A stretch of DNA of 64,000 nucleotides from Lottia gigantea (GCF_000327385.1 NW_008708458.1:187282-251281); one strand, 5' to 3'. Numbered from the stretch's first letter, positions 33,966 through 45,837 are shown. The notes: generated by a model not told the origin, from the sequence alone. Numbers and translations: made by a program.

Positions 33966-34497
33966 AACACGACCTGTACATTTTGATGCAAAGAAGGTTG
34001 ATAAATATTTGAAATGCTGTCACAAAATATACTAGTCATGTTGAGGTTGCCTTTTAGAGTAAATTTTGTACATGTTACATAGTTATTATTTACCAAATTT
34101 TACAGGGCTAAAATTGGTTGTTCTTGTTCTTTTTAAGTTTTTTTTTGACTTTTGATAGTAATGTCCACCGTGGTTCTACATGTACTTTGTCTAAAAATAA
34201 ATAATTTTATCATACATGATGCTGTTATATCTGTAGAAGTTTAATGATGCTATTATTTACACTCAACTGTGCTTTTAAAACATTTTGACCACTTGGAATT
34301 CTTGGTATCCTTTGATCAATGGTTGAAGCATTGAACTTCAGGTTATGAAAACTGATGTGATATGACACTGTAATCTTTACGGCCTATACATGTATAGCAT
34401 GTTGAAAATAATGTTGTGTGTAGTAGCGTGGACACTTATTTGGGTAGAATGAAATAAGATGTAGTCCTACATCCTACTAAATTGTGAACCAGGTGGT

Positions 34498-34562
34498 GTA
34501 TTCTCGAAACGATCTTAGCGCTAGGATGTCTTAAGTTCTTATAAGATCATTTCGAGAATACA
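34498..34562. repeat. short palindromic element
   Basis: GTATTCTCGAAACGATCTTA on the left pairs with the inverted TAAGATCATTTCGAGAATAC on the right. This is a 65-bp near-palindrome, probably the ends of a deleted DNA transposon. Confidence 0.65.
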
Positions 34563-35137
34563 TGGCCAGGTTATTAGAGATCAGCATTGCAATGAATTAA
34601 TTGTAGAGTGCCAGGACAGCATTAGACTAAATTTTGCTACAAAGGCAGTACCCTACTTTTTTTTATTTCCAACTTTTGAGGGCTACTCCAAGTTAAATAA
34701 ATATTTCTTATTTACCCCATTTTAAGACTTTCAGTTCTTGAAAAAACCAATACTGAACCCCCATTTCCTGTTCTGTTGATGATTTTACATCTTTTGTTGG
34801 CCGCTCAGTATTAAAGTATGTCATTGAAAGTCTACATTATTTGTTTGAACACTAACTCTAGGAGGTTACATTTATAATTGAGCACAGGTTCAAATCTGAT
34901 TAATACAGGACATGATTTAGGCAGTAAAATAGTTTTATGTTTGTTTTTGTATTGGGGATCTTTACAGCTTCTAAGTTCTATTAGCACAATTCCAATATTC
35001 TGTCAAAGAGTTACTAGAGACTGATGGGTAATCGGAATAAAAAGCGCCTCACTATACATACAAATCTATTTTAAATCCCAAGATCAATAAAATCTCACTT
35101 TCAAACTTGCTACAGACATTTTTGTTTTGATTTTCAG

Positions 35138-35352
35138 ATTTATTTCAAGTGAGACGAAGAATAGAATTGTCATTATCTGATAAAATACGATTAATCCAAG
35201 CTTCGGAAGCGGAACCCAAACCTTCCCAAACAGATCTGGCTGAGAAATTTGGCATCAGTCAACCAACAGCGTCAAATATTATTCGTAAAAAACAGTTCTA
35301 TATTGATCTATATTATAAGAAAAAAAAAGAAACTAAAACTGATTCTGTGTAA
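35138..35352 (+). CDS. locus 5 alternative terminal exon, HTH module 5
   Basis: A 215-nt exon after GTTTTGATTTTCAG, phase 1 (Asp, LFQVRRRIEL). HTH: LSDKIRLIQASEAEPKPSQT, then AEKFGISQPTASNIIRKKQF and DLYYKKKKETKTDSV. The D-L-F start is shared with locus 6 exons at 57697, 58500 and 59255 (DLF/DIF), a hint of common descent of individual exons across loci. It has a strongly basic tail. Confidence 0.88.
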
Positions 35353-36562
35353 AAGTGAATTGTGTATATTTTCTTGTTGACAAGCACTCGGCAATTTTCA
35401 GCATTTTCTGTAAAGCTCAGAGGTTGCGAAACATTCACGGTGGATTGTTTGGTTGACAAGTAATCAGTTTATGCTGTCTAAACAGCTGGATTGGTTTAAC
35501 AAAAAGAAGAATTTTAACTTATCCTGTGTTAAAACAAATTGGATCATTGGATGTATCAGTATGTATAGATACTGTATGTGAAAAGACAAGGAAAACTTAT
35601 GCAATGAATCTGGAATGAATTGAAAGTTCATATATGTTTAGATTTATTTTCATATAGTACATAACATATATTCTCATCAAATAAGTGATGCAGAATAATG
35701 ATGCAGAATAAAAAGCTTCTATTCATATCAAATCTGTCAAGTCAAATCAGTGTAAAGTGTTACAACAGGATATTTAACTATATAGTTACTTGACATTGTG
35801 CTTATAAGCTTGTTTTAAAAGTGTTATGTATTGTGAAAACCAATTGTTATTTAGAGAAAATATTGATAAGTCTTCTGATCTTATTTAGTTTTCATTTCTT
35901 TTGGAAGAAAATAACCGTCCTGGAAATTGTGATCAAAAAGTGTTTTCATGTTAAAGGATTTAGTTTAGATTGCTGTTTAGTTTTGCTGTTTAATCTTATC
36001 CAAAATTTGACATATTTTGAAAATGGATGACTTTAATATGTAACGAATTATTAAACATGAGTTTAGATAGAGTTGTAGTACTTGTACTTTTTGAAATAGC
36101 ATCATATTATCTTCTACAGTTTGTTATTTTGTATTTTGCTATGTTACTGAAATAATTTCAATTAAATTTACATGCAAATGATTGTGCTGGTCAAGGTTCA
36201 CCTCAAAACATTCACACCAGCAATCTATTTTTAGAAAGGGGGAAAGGGGTGGTGTTGAGTCTTGAGTATATGTAAATAGTCTTCAGAAGTACTAGACACA
36301 CATGGATTTGAAAGCTCAAATTTCAACAGTGAGCTATTACTGATTGGCTCAGCTAAAAATATTCTGTTTCAAAGGCTTAGGTATGATTGGTCAAAAAAAA
36401 AGGCAAATCTGTCCCTTTAAAGTAACAGGAAATTTCCCTGTATGTGCATAAATATTATTGACCTACTTTATCTTGGTTGACAATGTTTCATATTTATTAC
36501 TTGTCAGTAAGCATGAAAAGTTTCTGCCAAATTCACAATCTTTTGATGTTTTGTCATTACAG

Positions 36563-36762
36563 ATGAGTTGAACTTTCTCCAGTCCAAAATCGACAGCCTT
36601 ATGGGTAAACCAAGTGCTAGGTATACTACTGAAGAGAAAATTGATGCCTTAAGATTTGCTAAATTAAAAGGCATATCTAATGTGTGTAAAGAATTACAAA
36701 TACCACAAAGTACTCTGAGTACATGGAAAGCCAAATTTAAAAGACTGAATTTTGAAATATGA
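36563..36762 (+). CDS. locus 5 alternative terminal exon, psq-type HTH
   Basis: A 200-nt exon after GTTTTGTCATTACAG, phase 1 (Asp, ELNFLQSKIDSLMG). HTH: ARYTTEEKIDALRFAKLKGI, then NVCKELQIPQSTLSTWKAKF and KRLNFEI. The IPQSTLSTW signature matches the distal exons of loci 4 (22987) and 6 (41522). Last recognised exon of locus 5. Confidence 0.87.
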
Positions 36763-38224
36763 TTACTGTATGTTTTTAGCATATATTATGGTGTTTTACT
36801 TCTACTTATCTGCATGATTTTAGCAAAGAATCATGGATTGAAGAATGTCAGTATTGTAGTGGCTAAACTGTCTACTTACTATCTAAAGGATCAGCTCAGA
36901 AGCAAAATATTCTGAAATGTAAATTTTGAATTATAATTGCATGTTTTTATTAAGTTTCATTGTTTTCAGTTGCTGTGAAGGAATCATGAAACAATGTATT
37001 TACATTTTCTACTTCTGATGTCAATACCTTTTATAAAAGGGTGCATATGTTATAGCCTAAGTCCAGTTATTACTCTCTGAGTATGATTATCATTGACCAC
37101 TAGCCTTACAACCCTGGTCATACTAGGTTCCTCACAGATGGGATGATGTGGCATTAATCTTCTCAAACCCCTAGTTTTTGTTTCTTACTTCATGACCAAG
37201 GCCAGTGTTTTTTTGAAGATACTATTTTAATCCCATTTTAATGCGATATCAATGTGTAGTAGTAGTTCACCTCTATAAATTACGTCTGAGGAACTAGGTA
37301 GTCCCTGAATTGTCTGGCTTATTTTCCATTTATAGTTATACAAAATCATTCATGCATATCTAAGATAATCCAGGAAATGTACTCAGAGTTGGAACAAATC
37401 AGTGTAATTTTAACACCAAAAAACCTATACAATTGTCCCTTTTGCACATATATAATTATTCAGATGTGTTTATTTCTTCGTAATTGTCATTGACTGCAAA
37501 TGAGAATCAAAAATATGTACATACATTCTCATGATCAATATTTGTTAAGGATCTATTATTTATATTTTTGATGTTTTTGTTTGCTTAAATTTGTTAATGA
37601 GAGATGCCTGTACAAAATTTCAGGAAATTCAAGATTTTTTCATGAACTTTATTATTACAAATTATCACAAATGAAATAAAACGAAATGTATACTTGTATA
37701 TAAATAAAAGATGAATTAAGTAAATCACAACAAAGAATCTTACAAAATGTTAAGTAAATGGCCTTTAAAGGATACAATTGTCTGGACATTTGTTTTGCCA
37801 CCTGAAAATTTTTATCACTTTTCAAGATTTAAATCTGATTAAATTCTCTAGCAATGGAACAGTATTGTAGACTATCATCTTCCCAGACTATTTATCATGA
37901 TAGCTGATGAAAGGTATATAATCTACTTTTGAAAATGTTCTGGAAGTGACAACTTTAATTTCTATGGTAGTGCTTCTTGAGTTGTAGCCAAATTGGATCT
38001 CTAATTTGAATTCTGAAAACGGCTATAAATAGCTAAAATTGAGTTCAACAGCTGACTTAAACAAATATATCCCTTTCAAGAATCTTGTCAAACATTATTG
38101 TAGAGATGACTTGGATGTATGTTAGCATGTTCATACATGCCACACTATGCCAAATTATTCAAGGAATGCTCTTGCTGAGTGAAAACCTCTTCAAACCTTC
38201 TCCCACAAGTCACAAATTGATTTT
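36763..38224. other. spacer between convergent loci 5 and 6
   Basis: AT-rich sequence with no coding exon or repeat that I can define; 3' ends of the convergent loci 5 (+) and 6 (-) must lie here. Confidence 0.45.
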
Positions 38225-38443
38225 CTATTTTGCGTCCACTTCATGAATTTTGATATGATCATGAAAATCATCTAAAGAAAATGTTTCAATAGAACAGTCT
38301 ACCACAGGACATTTATATGTCATGGGATTGGGACCACTATGTTTCAGACGAATATGTCTCACAAGATTCCACCGTCTTTTAGTTCTATAACTACACAGAT
38401 GACAACTCTGTACTAAACCTTCTGGATTGAAATCTTTTCTTCT
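38225..38443 (-). CDS. locus 6 terminal exon, C2H2 fingers
   Basis: A 219-nt exon after TTTTGTTCTATTTTAG, phase 0, 72 residues: RRKDFNPEGLVQS, finger 1 CHLCSYRTKRRWNLVRHIRL-KH, linker SGPNPMTYK, then CPVVDCSIETFSLDDFHDHI-KIH, a finger with four residues between the cysteines. It ends EVDAK. It needs a preceding exon ending in phase 0, supplied by the small exon at 39428-39474. It has no in-frame start of its own. Confidence 0.78.
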   Translation of the reverse strand, partial: RRKDFNPEGLVQSCHLCSYRTKRRWNLVRHIRLKHSGPNPMTYKCPVVDCSIETFSLDDFHDHIKIHEVDAK

Positions 38444-39427
38444 CTAAAATAGAACAAAATATCCTAAAATGTAGAATTTCTCAAGCTAAATTTTATGCAA
38501 TGGGGTAACTGGTAGTTACAACATGGTCTCTCTGGCCCTGTCCTAGTCAAAAATCATCTGTTAGAGCCAGTAGCGGCACCAGACTATTGATACTTGGAGT
38601 ACAAATAGGGCGTAGACTGACTCAATAGGGGGACAACTGTCTAGGCTGTTTTAATAATGTGGCAAATATGTGGAGGCATCATAGTCGTAAGCATCTCATG
38701 GAGCATCTGTGAGGGTTCTCCCAAGAAAATTTTTGAAAAAATTAGTGCCTTAAAACACATATTTTGGGGCAAACACCTATAAAAATCATACTTTTAATTT
38801 TTTATAAATTAAAGTGAGAGTGCAAACCATTTTTTCCCCACTGGTGGCGCTACTGGTCAGAGATTATTGAAAGGGTCAGAGTTTCTCAGACAAGGTAACT
38901 TGTTGGTATTGAGGTTTAGATCCATAAGCTCTGGATAATGGAAATGGGGTTGATAATATAAATTGATCTTTAGGCCAGACTAAGATTATTTTTTGGGTCA
39001 CAGATCCTCGTACTTCAATTTTTCAGAAATCAGAAAGCAAAATAAGCAGGAGAAAAATAAACAATCTTCATTCCTGATGAAAAAAAAGAGCACCAGAAAC
39101 TCCCATTGTTTGGTCAAAACAATACTTAGAAAGTAGGGCAGGGCAGTCCTGGCTTTTTTAAGTTTTATTTTTCTATTGCCCTTCACACAAACTTTGGTCT
39201 TTTTTTTCCTTTTGCCTTTACAGATTGTTTTTTAAATTTGTAAAACAAGAAAATAAATTGGTCTGACCTAAATAAATTTAGCAACCTACAATGAAAAGGA
39301 ACTGAAGACAGCTAAGGCTATTTTTACAAACAAAAATCTCAATTTAAGAAAATCTTTTTTTCTCAATTGACATACTTTTGAAATGGCTTAAAACAATAGT
39401 TTTTACAATATGCCCATAGATACCTAC
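38444..39427. other. intron of locus 6
   Basis: It separates the adaptor exon from the C2H2 exon. The - strand open frame at 38998-39186 has no domain and no splice signals that fit. Nothing else is seen. Confidence 0.45.
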
Positions 39428-39474
39428 CGCATGTATATTTCCAAGATGAACATATTCTAACATAAATCTGTCCT
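39428..39474 (-). CDS. locus 6 phase-adaptor exon
   Basis: A 47-nt exon between TCATTCTTTCAG and the donor GCG|GTAGGTATC. Two bases complete a split codon, then DRFMLEYVHLGNIHA is read to a complete codon, converting phase 1 to phase 0. This is what the C2H2 exon at 38225-38443 needs, mirroring the adaptor of locus 2 (10551-10585). Confidence 0.72.
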
Positions 39475-39992
39475 CTGAAAGAATGAAACAAATAATTTAA
39501 ATAAGAAAAGACAAAATTAACAACAATATATATATAGAAATAGCTACAAGTGGTCAAGAAAGTCAGACTGGCCAACTAATTTTTTTAATAAAGTTAAAAG
39601 GTTGATAGTACTAAAATACTAATATTTTTTGGTGGACAAACATGGACTAATATTTAAATACTTTTACCAGCTTTTTAACATGTAGGGATTAAAATATTAT
39701 AACTGACTTTAAATAGGAGGAAAAATAGGAGTTTTAAAAACTATACTTTGCCTTTTTTTAAATTAAAAAATGTGAGAAACTATCAGATCTAAAAGTTTTA
39801 AAATGGCTTAAAAAGTGGACAGAAGGCTAACTATTTTTTACGAATCCAACTCAATAACATAGAAAAAACCAACAGTTTAACTACTAGATGGAAGTGAAAA
39901 CTATTTGTGTGTGTTTTTTTGTGAGAATGGACAGTTTTATTGGTATTGTGAGTGAAATATTTACTATCAATGTTAACTAACAAGTAAACAAA

Positions 39993-40098
39993 ATGTTTTG
40001 GACTGTAGGAATAGTGTTTATTTTTCTGTTTCTACCTAAAGAGATTAAGTCACAATGTCCAGCGTTGGTGAAAGGCAAGGAATGTTGTCCTACTAACA
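39993..40098 (+). CDS. secreted cysteine-rich protein, exon 1 (signal peptide)
   Basis: ATG at 39993: MFWTVGIVFIFLFLPKEIKS is a typical signal peptide with a hydrophobic core, followed by QCPALVKGKECCPTN. The exon ends in phase 1 at the donor ACA|GTAAGTC. It joins the exon at 40516, giving a 122-residue precursor with 11 cysteines in the mature part. The gene lies on the + strand inside locus 6, between its - strand exons at 41522 and 39474. Function unknown. Confidence 0.75.
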
Positions 40099-40515
40099 GT
40101 AAGTCTATCTTTATTTTGTCTGTCAGAAATAGAGAACATCACATGCTGCATCACTGAAATACTTATGATATTTTTTATGCAAGTTTGAAAAGTAATTAAA
40201 TATCTGCATAACTGTAGAACTGCTGCACAAAAATACTCAAAATATTTAAACCCTTTTATATAATTTTTCTCCAGAGATTCATTTTCCAAAGCTTACAAGT
40301 ATTGACAATGTGCTGACAGTCTTTTTCTTACTACAGAGGAACTTGCGTCAAAGTTCAAAGTACAAAAATTATAGAGCTAGTAAATCACATTGGAACACAG
40401 TATACTTTTAACATTCGTATGCTCAAGACTCATTGACAATTAGTTTTTGATAATTGAAAATTAGATATAAGAACATCTTTTCCCCAATAAACCTAAATAA
40501 TAATTTCTAATTCAG

Positions 40516-40778
40516 CTTGTCCTACACAACCACCTTGCTCCATATTAATGAATCAACTGGGACCATTTGGAGAATGTATATACCTTGAAGCTAAGGCTAG
40601 AAACAGACAACCAGCAGAAATAGGACATAAATGGATCCTGGATTGTAGATACCAAGGTTTATGTAAATATGATGTGGGAGCCTGTCAGTTTATAGAGAAG
40701 ACTATTGTCACTCAGACTTGTTACAGAACTCACAGAATTCGTGTTTCTGATTGGAAGAAAGAAGTTGGATGTGAATGA
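40516..40778 (+). CDS. secreted cysteine-rich protein, exon 2
   Basis: It follows TTTCTAATTCAG; phase 1 gives Thr, then CPTQPPCSILMNQLGPFGEC and further cysteines in DCRYQGLCKYDVGACQF, TQTCYRTHR and VGCE at the C-terminus. Exon lengths (106 and 263 nt) join in frame to 122 residues. An AATAAA signal lies 17 nt after the stop (40795-40800). The odd number of cysteines (11) suggests a free or intermolecular bond. I do not recognise the family. Confidence 0.77.
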
Positions 40779-40986
40779 TGTTACTAATATATTTAATAAA
40801 TTATTAAAGCCATAGAATAGAACTTTTAGTTGAAGTCTTACAAAGCCTACAAACCTTTGTTATCTTTCTCTTTAAACTTTAAAATATTACCTCTTAGAAT
40901 GAACATTAAATCTTGATTTTTAAACTTTTCCAATAATAATATTCCTCTTAGGACTTACCAAATGCAATAACTTTTCAGCAAAATCC

Positions 40987-41112
40987 CTCTATAACCCGTT
41001 AAATCCATAAAACTAAGTAACTATCCTCAAAGCTGAGTAATAATTAAGCGTTTTTCAATCATTATGTTGTTTTATAGATTTATTAGATTATACAGGGATT
41101 CTAAGAGGTAGT
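40987..41112. repeat. inverted-repeat element
   Basis: CCGTTAAATCCATAAAAC is followed about 70 nt later by GTTTTATAGATTTATTAGAT, an imperfect inverted copy. The right flank TACAGGGATTCTAAGAGGTA resembles sequence near 1830-1940, so this is a small dispersed family. Confidence 0.45.
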
Positions 41113-41521
41113 ATCTCTTTAAATTAAATAAATATATATTCAGTAGCACATATAATAAAGCATATATTTCACATACTTTAATATGGTTTATATTAGCAAT
41201 ATTTTATAAATGGTTTACTGTTTGTTGACATAGTGATTACGGTAGTGGAGCTCAAAATTTTAAGCAAAAAGCACCTCATCAAGGAATAAAATGTAATATC
41301 AGAACCCCTAAAATGGAAATTGTGTAAAGTAATGCCATGTCAACTATCCAACAGCTTGATTTAGAGCAGTCTTTTGATTTGCCTGGCATCTTTATGAGCA
41401 AGTTTTCATTGAAAATTTTTCAATCTTAACTAAGTCAGTACTCCATGTTAAGGACAACTTGATACGCAGATGGGACTTTAGCGTTCCAAAGATACTTCAA
41501 AGTCTCATGACTCACCTGGTG

Positions 41522-41754
41522 CTAAAATTTAGTGATTATGTTTCGTTTCCAAGATCGAATTGTTGATATTGGTATATTTAGTTCAGAACTGGCTGATTTT
41601 TCACCAACCTCTTCAGATAATTCTATAGCCTTTAACTTATCTTCTTTACTATAAGATTTATAACGCCCTCGAGTTCTAAAATTATTATTCATTACCCATG
41701 CCATTAGTTCAGCATTCTCTGCTACTGAACTCCTTTCATTTTCTTGAGATTTAT
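41522..41754 (-). CDS. locus 6 alternative terminal exon, psq-type HTH
   Basis: A 233-nt exon after TTCTTCTGATTTCAG, phase 1 (Asp, KSQENERSSVAENAELMA). HTH: GRYKSYSKEDKLKAIELSEE, then SASSELNIPISTIRSWKRNI and ITKF. The IPISTIRSW signature groups it with the distal exons of loci 4 and 5. The lead-in is acidic and longer than usual. Confidence 0.86.
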
Positions 41755-42479
41755 CTGAAATCAGAAGAAATTGAAATTAGAGTTAAGTAGCAGAATTTGC
41801 CATTATGTCAAACAAATCTAAGATAAATAATGAAAACTTTAGTTTTATTATGTGACATATTTTTTACTTTAATTTGAGGATTAATTTGGTCAATAACTTA
41901 AATGAAACTAAATAAATGGAGTTTTTTTTATCCTACTGACCATTCTATAGTTAAAAACAATCTATTATTCTCAAAATTCTTCAATGTATGGTTCCTTCAA
42001 TAACAATCCCTGTACCAAAATATTACTTTGATAGATTATCATTTCTCTACTAAATATGTCGTAACATTTTCCCCAGAATACAGAAAATATTTTTTAAATT
42101 TGATTTAAAATATAGCCATCAATCTTCAGTTCTGATCAGAGACCGGCTTATTTGATACATCACAATAAAGGGGTAGTTGTTTGGATAATAAGATAATATG
42201 GTATAATCTCAATAATTTTAATCTGTTAGAAAAACATAAAAACATTCATTATCTCTTTTAGAATACAAGAAGTAAAAAAAACAAAAAGATATTTGAATTC
42301 AACTTCACATTATAGTTGCAGTAGCAATAGTCCATGTAAAAAAAAACGCTATTACAGAAAGTCTGTAGGATATGGAAACATTGACAACAATATTGACCCA
42401 TCACATATTTAAAATCTTACAACTATTTGAATCGGAAGTTCAGATGTTTTTGACAGGAAGCTAAACATTCTCTATATCA

Positions 42480-42751
42480 CTATTTTTTCTTATAACCAAT
42501 TTTTCCAAGTTTTTTATTATTCAAATACTGTCTTCTATTGCACAAATGTTCACCAAGTTTGTTCCAAGCCAGATAATGTAAGTCTCTAAATTTAGGGTTA
42601 GTTTGATATAAACCCTGAAAGAACAATTCCTTCTGTTGATAGGTAAGCTGAGAAAGGCCGGGTGGGTTTTGCCAATCTAGATTTAAACTTTCAACTATAG
42701 ACCTAATGGCTGAAGACAACTCTTTCTTTATCATAGCACCTTCAAACTCCC
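42480..42751 (-). CDS. locus 6 alternative terminal exon, unrecognised domain
   Basis: A 272-nt exon after TTTTTTAATATATTGCAG, phase 1 (Gly, EFEGAMIKKELSSAIRSI), 89 residues after the split codon. It does not match HTH_psq or C2H2. Visible parts: VESLNLDWQNPPGLSQLTYQ, then QKELFFQGLYQTNPKFRDLH, YLAWNKLGEHLCNRRQYLNN and a basic end KKLGKIGYKKK. The helical, aromatic-rich pattern and basic tail would suit a nucleic-acid-binding module. It sits in line with the other endings and obeys the phase rule. Confidence 0.75.
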
Positions 42752-44585
42752 CTGCAATATATTAAAAAATAATTTTATTTTTAAATTCCCAAATTTACAA
42801 GACACGAAATCAAAACTGATTTTAAATTTTAAAAGAGAAAATTTCATATTTCATACAGTAACAGTGGCAATGGTGTCTTAGTGCAGGTGAGTACCTTGGT
42901 AGGTTCTCCTTACAACTTGAATAAGATTACAATTACTCCTTAAGTCAATAGGAAGTGATGATATACCTAATGATAGATGATGTTAAGTTGTCAACCTACA
43001 ATTACATAATATTTACCTAGAGATGAGAGATGTCAAGTATCCAAGATGAAGATAGCACAAATGTTTAAGCTTTGATATAAAAGCTGTTTTATCATTTGAC
43101 ATAAATTAACATTTTTTTTGTCTACAACAACTAAGATTCTATTAGTGAGTTCAGATGACTAGAGCTAAGATCAACTGTTCCTCGAACCTGTTTTACTGTT
43201 TTTTGATGAGTGTTCAGACGGACATAAAAGTTAAGTCATAATACTATAATGCATGTGCATTATAACATAGGTAAGAATGGCGGAAATTTGTTTGGACGAA
43301 TGTGCACACGCAGGCATGACATATCAGGCTTGATATTAGCCAATAGTATACAAACAGCAAAACTAAGCTGGCTTAACTATTCAAGCCAGGTTTTAAGCCA
43401 CCTCCTAAGTAGGTGTAAGTTAAGGTGCAGCTTAAGTTTAACCGGTCGCGTTCAGATGATTAAAAAAAAAACAGGCTGGAAGAACAGTTGACGGTTTCGC
43501 TGTCTTAACTTTAGTCCTCTGAACGCAGTATAAGGTTACCATACATTTCTAATTTCTACAGCAAAAGAGCAAAACTCTTTATGCCAAATCTAGATTGGAA
43601 AGTTGGACTCTGAAGAGTGTGTAAGGGGTTTGTAAACCATGTCATCAAATTATTGGCAGATGAATCAACAGTTTTGTTTCAGATATTTATTCAGAATGAA
43701 TATTTCACAAATGATTTCAAACACATAAAAAAAAAGGTAAAACTACCAGACTACTTTTCAAAAATTAAACGAAACTCAGAACTATAAATCCATATAGTGT
43801 ACAATAATGAACTAAAATTTTGGTATAAGTTCCAACATTATACATCATCAAAATAAACTGGGCTCTGGTGACTAAAGCTAAACTTATTGAAAGCTGCAAG
43901 ATTATTCTTTTTCTACAAGTTTTTATCAAACATGTATCAATAACTATAACAAATTTGAAATATTTTCACAACAAAAATACAGAATAAAAAATGAAATCAT
44001 AAAGTATATGCATGATTACCAAAATATTATGTTAAAGTAATAGAAGAAAACTATTGGGCAAAAACCCCAAAACAAATACAAATACTGGTCAAATTCATGG
44101 GAAAATTTTGGGCAAACCAGTCTCCCCCCCCCCCACACCTTCAACAGTCCTTTAATAGGTTTAAATATATATCACACAAACTTACAGCTTGTATTTTCAA
44201 AACTGCCTAACCATAGATATGGGAGAAGAATATGCATTGGAGCAAATAGTTCAATGTAAGCACCTGTGTATTTTCAGAGCAATAATGTTTCAAAACTTAT
44301 ATCAAACTTTTATCTAAAATTTTACCAAGGTACATTGAAACAGATTGTTCGGTTCAATACGTTTATAGTGTTAGGGCAATATGACAGGAAAAAAATCTCA
44401 AATGGGGAAATGGATCCTAAAGGTTGAAAAGCACTGATTCTATACTGTTTACTAATAATTTACAGTTGTGTCAAACTGTTACAGCCCTAAACTGAATAGT
44501 CCTTTTAATAATTTTTTTAAATAATCATAAGAATGGTAGATGACATATTATAATGGATATCACTCTTCACAGCTATAGTTCTATT
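42752..44585. other. intronic stretch of locus 6
   Basis: No further exon is visible. It holds the inverted-repeat element at 43149-43530 and a C run near 44124-44135. Confidence 0.45.
43149..43530. repeat. DNA-transposon-like element with terminal inverted repeats
   Basis: The left end GTTCAGATGACTAGAGCTAA, followed by GATCAACTGTTC, pairs with the inverted right end GTTCAGAGGACTAAAGTTAA, followed by CAACTGTTC. About 380 bp with an extra repeat-like stretch in the middle; no transposase is seen. Confidence 0.6.
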
Positions 44586-44782
44586 CTATCTATGCATTTC
44601 TGAATATTGTTGAAGATATTTTTCTTTGCATTTAATAATATTATGAATACTTCCCAGAGAGACACCATATACTTTGGCTAGCTCTCTCATGGTTGGTTTG
44701 GGAAAACTTTCAGAGTTTCTGATCACTTCAACTTTTTCCTCTAAACTTAGAAATTTTGACTGACGAGAACTGAGCAAGAAAC
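44586..44782 (-). CDS. locus 6 alternative terminal exon, HTH at 44586
   Basis: A 197-nt exon after TACATCTTCAATTTTTCAG, phase 1 (Gly, FLLSSRQSKFLSL). HTH: EEKVEVIRNSESFPKPTMRE, then AKVYGVSLGSIHNIIKCKEK and LQQYSEMHR. The second helix region has SLGSIHNI in place of SQxTVxNI, so its DNA contacts probably differ. Confidence 0.87.
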
Positions 44783-45091
44783 CTGAAAAATTGAAGATGT
44801 AAAGAGTAAAAACAGCAGAAAATACACCAGTTATTAGCTAGGAAATCTAAGAAATTTAAGAAAAATAGAAATAATTCTCAAATTAATCAGAAGATCATAA
44901 AAGAAGGTTCTGTGGATCTATTCTACCATAAGTCTGAGTGGACTGAAAATCATTCGAGATACATTCAACGTCATGTCAATCAAGAGGAGGAAATATGGCT
45001 TTATATAATAAAAAGATAGCTTGCCAGGCAAGGTAACATACGCCCACTGGCAGCTGTCAGAAATGATTTAAACAGTCTTTAGTGACTACAG

Positions 45092-45690
45092 GGTTGGACA
45101 ATATAGCTAATAGAGTGAAACGTCAAGTCAGACACGATATTTCGGTGAAATATTATCCGATCATCGCGAAAATCGATAGGGATCATCTTCATAATGACAT
45201 TGACATACAAAATAAAAATCAAAAGAATCTGTAAAGAATTGTAGCTTGTAGAGTGAGCATGAGTTGCACAATATAGCTAATAGAGTAAAAAGTCAGGTCA
45301 GACACGATATTTCGGTGAAAAATTATCCGATCATCATGAAAATCGATAGATCATCATGAAAATCAATAGGGATCATCTTCATAACGACATAGACATACAA
45401 AATAAAAATCAAAAGAATCTGTAAAGAATTGTAGCCTGTAGAGTGAGCACGAGTTGCACAATATAGCTAATAGAGAAAAACGTCAAGTCAGACACGATAT
45501 TTCGGTGAAAAATTATCCGATCATCACGAAAATCAATAGGGATCATCTTCATAATGACATTGACACACAAAATAAAAATCAAAAGAATCCATAAAGAACT
45601 GTAGCCTGTAGAGTGAGCACGAGCCAAATGTGAACGGACGGACCGACGGGGTGATTACAATATACGCCCATCTTACGTGTGGGTGTATAA
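45092..45690. repeat. tandem repeat of 170-190 bp, three units, with dispersed-repeat tail
   Basis: Three units begin with CACAATATAGCTAATAGAG or similar at about 45097, 45267 and 45457. Each contains GACACGATATTTCGGTGAAA and GGGATCATCTTCATAA. The second unit has about 20 extra bases. After the last unit comes GAACGGACGGACCGACGGGG and a TGTGGGTGTATAAAA tail. Confidence 0.75.
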
Positions 45691-45837
45691 AAAGGTTTCA
45701 GATGATTAGAAATAACAAGAATCTAATTATGCTATTTGACAAGAGTAGTATTTTTTGAGTTGTGAAGAGAGCAAATTCAGTATTTGTAGTTTTCCGAAGT
45801 CTTAAATTTTCTGCATCATATGTGAAAGTATTATTTA

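Larger units (their letters stand above)
33041..35137. other. intron of locus 5 with repeats
   Basis: It contains a tRNA-like B-box stretch GGGTTCAAATCC near 33388 (possible SINE remnant), a MITE-like copy at 33787 and a palindrome at 34498-34562. No exon is seen. Confidence 0.45.
28316..36762 (+). other. locus 5: gene with six alternative HTH terminal exons
   Basis: Transcription unit on the + strand: exon 1 (28316-28977), exon 2 (29292-29435), then terminal exons at 31056, 31470, 31797, 32417, 35138 and 36563. The common part is 264 codons plus one base. Every terminal exon has length 2 modulo 3 and enters in phase 1, so each gives an open protein of roughly 320-345 residues. It is the only complete + strand copy in the window. 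Confidence 0.82.
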
